From positions 110,005,087 to 110,069,086 of the forward strand of contig NC_080423.1 of the NCBI RefSeq assembly GCF_029873635.1: 64,000 bases of DNA. Reading direction: 5' to 3'. The notes below the pieces were generated by a model. The model was not told the DNA's origin, ran no database searches, and was given only the letters and a program-made list of their open reading frames with translations. Each line of letters begins with the position of its first letter. Position 1 is the stretch's first letter. The DNA is from Malania oleifera (lineage: Eukaryota > Streptophyta > Magnoliopsida > Santalales > Ximeniaceae). Position numbers and translations under genes: made by a program. This document shows, one piece after another, positions 63,806 to 64,000 of this stretch.

Positions 63806-64000
63806 GGAGCAGAGTGGTCCATCTATAGGCCATGAGTGCACTATAGAGAAATTTACGAAGATGAATCCTCCGGCGTTCTCAGGTGGAGTTGATCCTGTAG
63901 CCGCTGAGAACTGGATGCAGGAGATTGAGAAAATCTTGGCTGTGCTGCAATGTACTGAGGAACAGAGGGTCCTCTTTGCCACCTATAAATTGACAGGAGA
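63806..64000 (+). pseudogene. gag fragment, plus strand, cut by the window end
   Basis: The frame reads GHECTIEKFTKMNPPAFSGG, then VDPVAAENWMQEIEKILAVL and CTEEQRVLFATYKLTGE. It is the same gag block as in element B (44720-44930) but in opposite orientation and with fewer defects. No stop is seen from 63830 to the window edge. The N-terminal part of gag is missing, because sequence homologous to B's gag starts abruptly at about 63806. Confidence 0.85.

Larger units (their letters stand above)
55085..64000 (-). mobile_element. Ty3/gypsy element C (chromovirus, Tekay/Del-like), right LTR interrupted
   Basis: The 3' LTR is 55085-57166 (2,082 bases). The internal region is 57167-62330. The 5' LTR starts at 62331 and is followed to 63455, where another element interrupts it, so the right end lies outside the window. 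The left flank is CTGGA. The order gag-PR-RT-RH-INT and a chromodomain-like tail again define Ty3/gypsy. The visible parts of the two LTRs are very similar, closer than B's pair, so C is the younger insertion. It is defective: the RT catalytic Asp is changed and gag, RNase H and integrase are frameshifted. Confidence 0.92.

Overview
The window is nuclear DNA of a flowering plant, most likely a woody eudicot with a repeat-rich genome. The evidence is one spliced conserved gene with kilobase-sized introns, plant-type Ty3/gypsy, Ty1/copia, L1-like and RTE-like retroelements, a cytosolic-type tRNA-Gln, and a high A+T background. No bacterial, organellar or viral genome is seen. All boundaries and comparisons below were read by eye; no alignment or search was run.

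Positions 1-26,000 hold the only convincing host protein gene. It lies on the minus strand and encodes a mitochondrial ubiquinol-cytochrome c chaperone (UQCC1/CBP3 family, complex III assembly). Seven coding exons could be placed to the base (25227..25051, 18619..18406, 17173..17007, 6642..6518, 2975..2915, 2349..2301, 1656..1583). They give one continuous frame of 288 codons spread over 23.6 kb. One intron appears to use a GC-AG boundary. The introns are filled with degraded elements: an L1-like LINE on the opposite strand with an RTE tail nested in it, a minus-strand RTE element, copia pol remnants, several short tandem duplications and microsatellites.

Positions 26,000-32,400 are mostly A+T-rich intergenic sequence. 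They hold a copia RNase H remnant, a stretch rich in TGGGCC/GCCCA motifs, an RTE tail, and one intact tRNA-Gln(TTG) gene with a pol III terminator.

Positions 32,400-64,000 are a nest of LTR retrotransposons whose order can be read from target-site duplications (TSDs). Solo LTR A (32431..34383, TSD CATGC) lies beside solo LTR F (34423..47990, TSD CTATA). F was later split by LTR D1 (34688..36680) and by a complete Ty3/gypsy element B (38116..47467, TSD TCAGA). To the right are solo LTR E (49007..50993, TSD TAGAT/TAGAC), an inverted piece of the same LTR type, and an outer LTR G (from 51239). G was split by solo LTR D2 (52013..53998, TSD GCATA). A Ty3/gypsy element C (55085 to past the window) lies next. 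C's right LTR is broken at 63456 by another element that carries a plus-strand gag fragment. B and C have the order gag-PR-RT-RH-INT with a chromodomain-like tail, as in plant chromoviruses of Tekay/Del type. Both are defective.

The most unusual structure is shared by LTRs A, F, C, B, D1 and D2. Their U3 regions carry an array of palindromic decamers (consensus TCGTCGACGA and variants) just upstream of a TATA box and a CT-repeat leader. In A, F and C a W-box core sits exactly 6 nt from the TATA box. A second minisatellite with a GTACG core varies in copy number between the two LTRs of one element.
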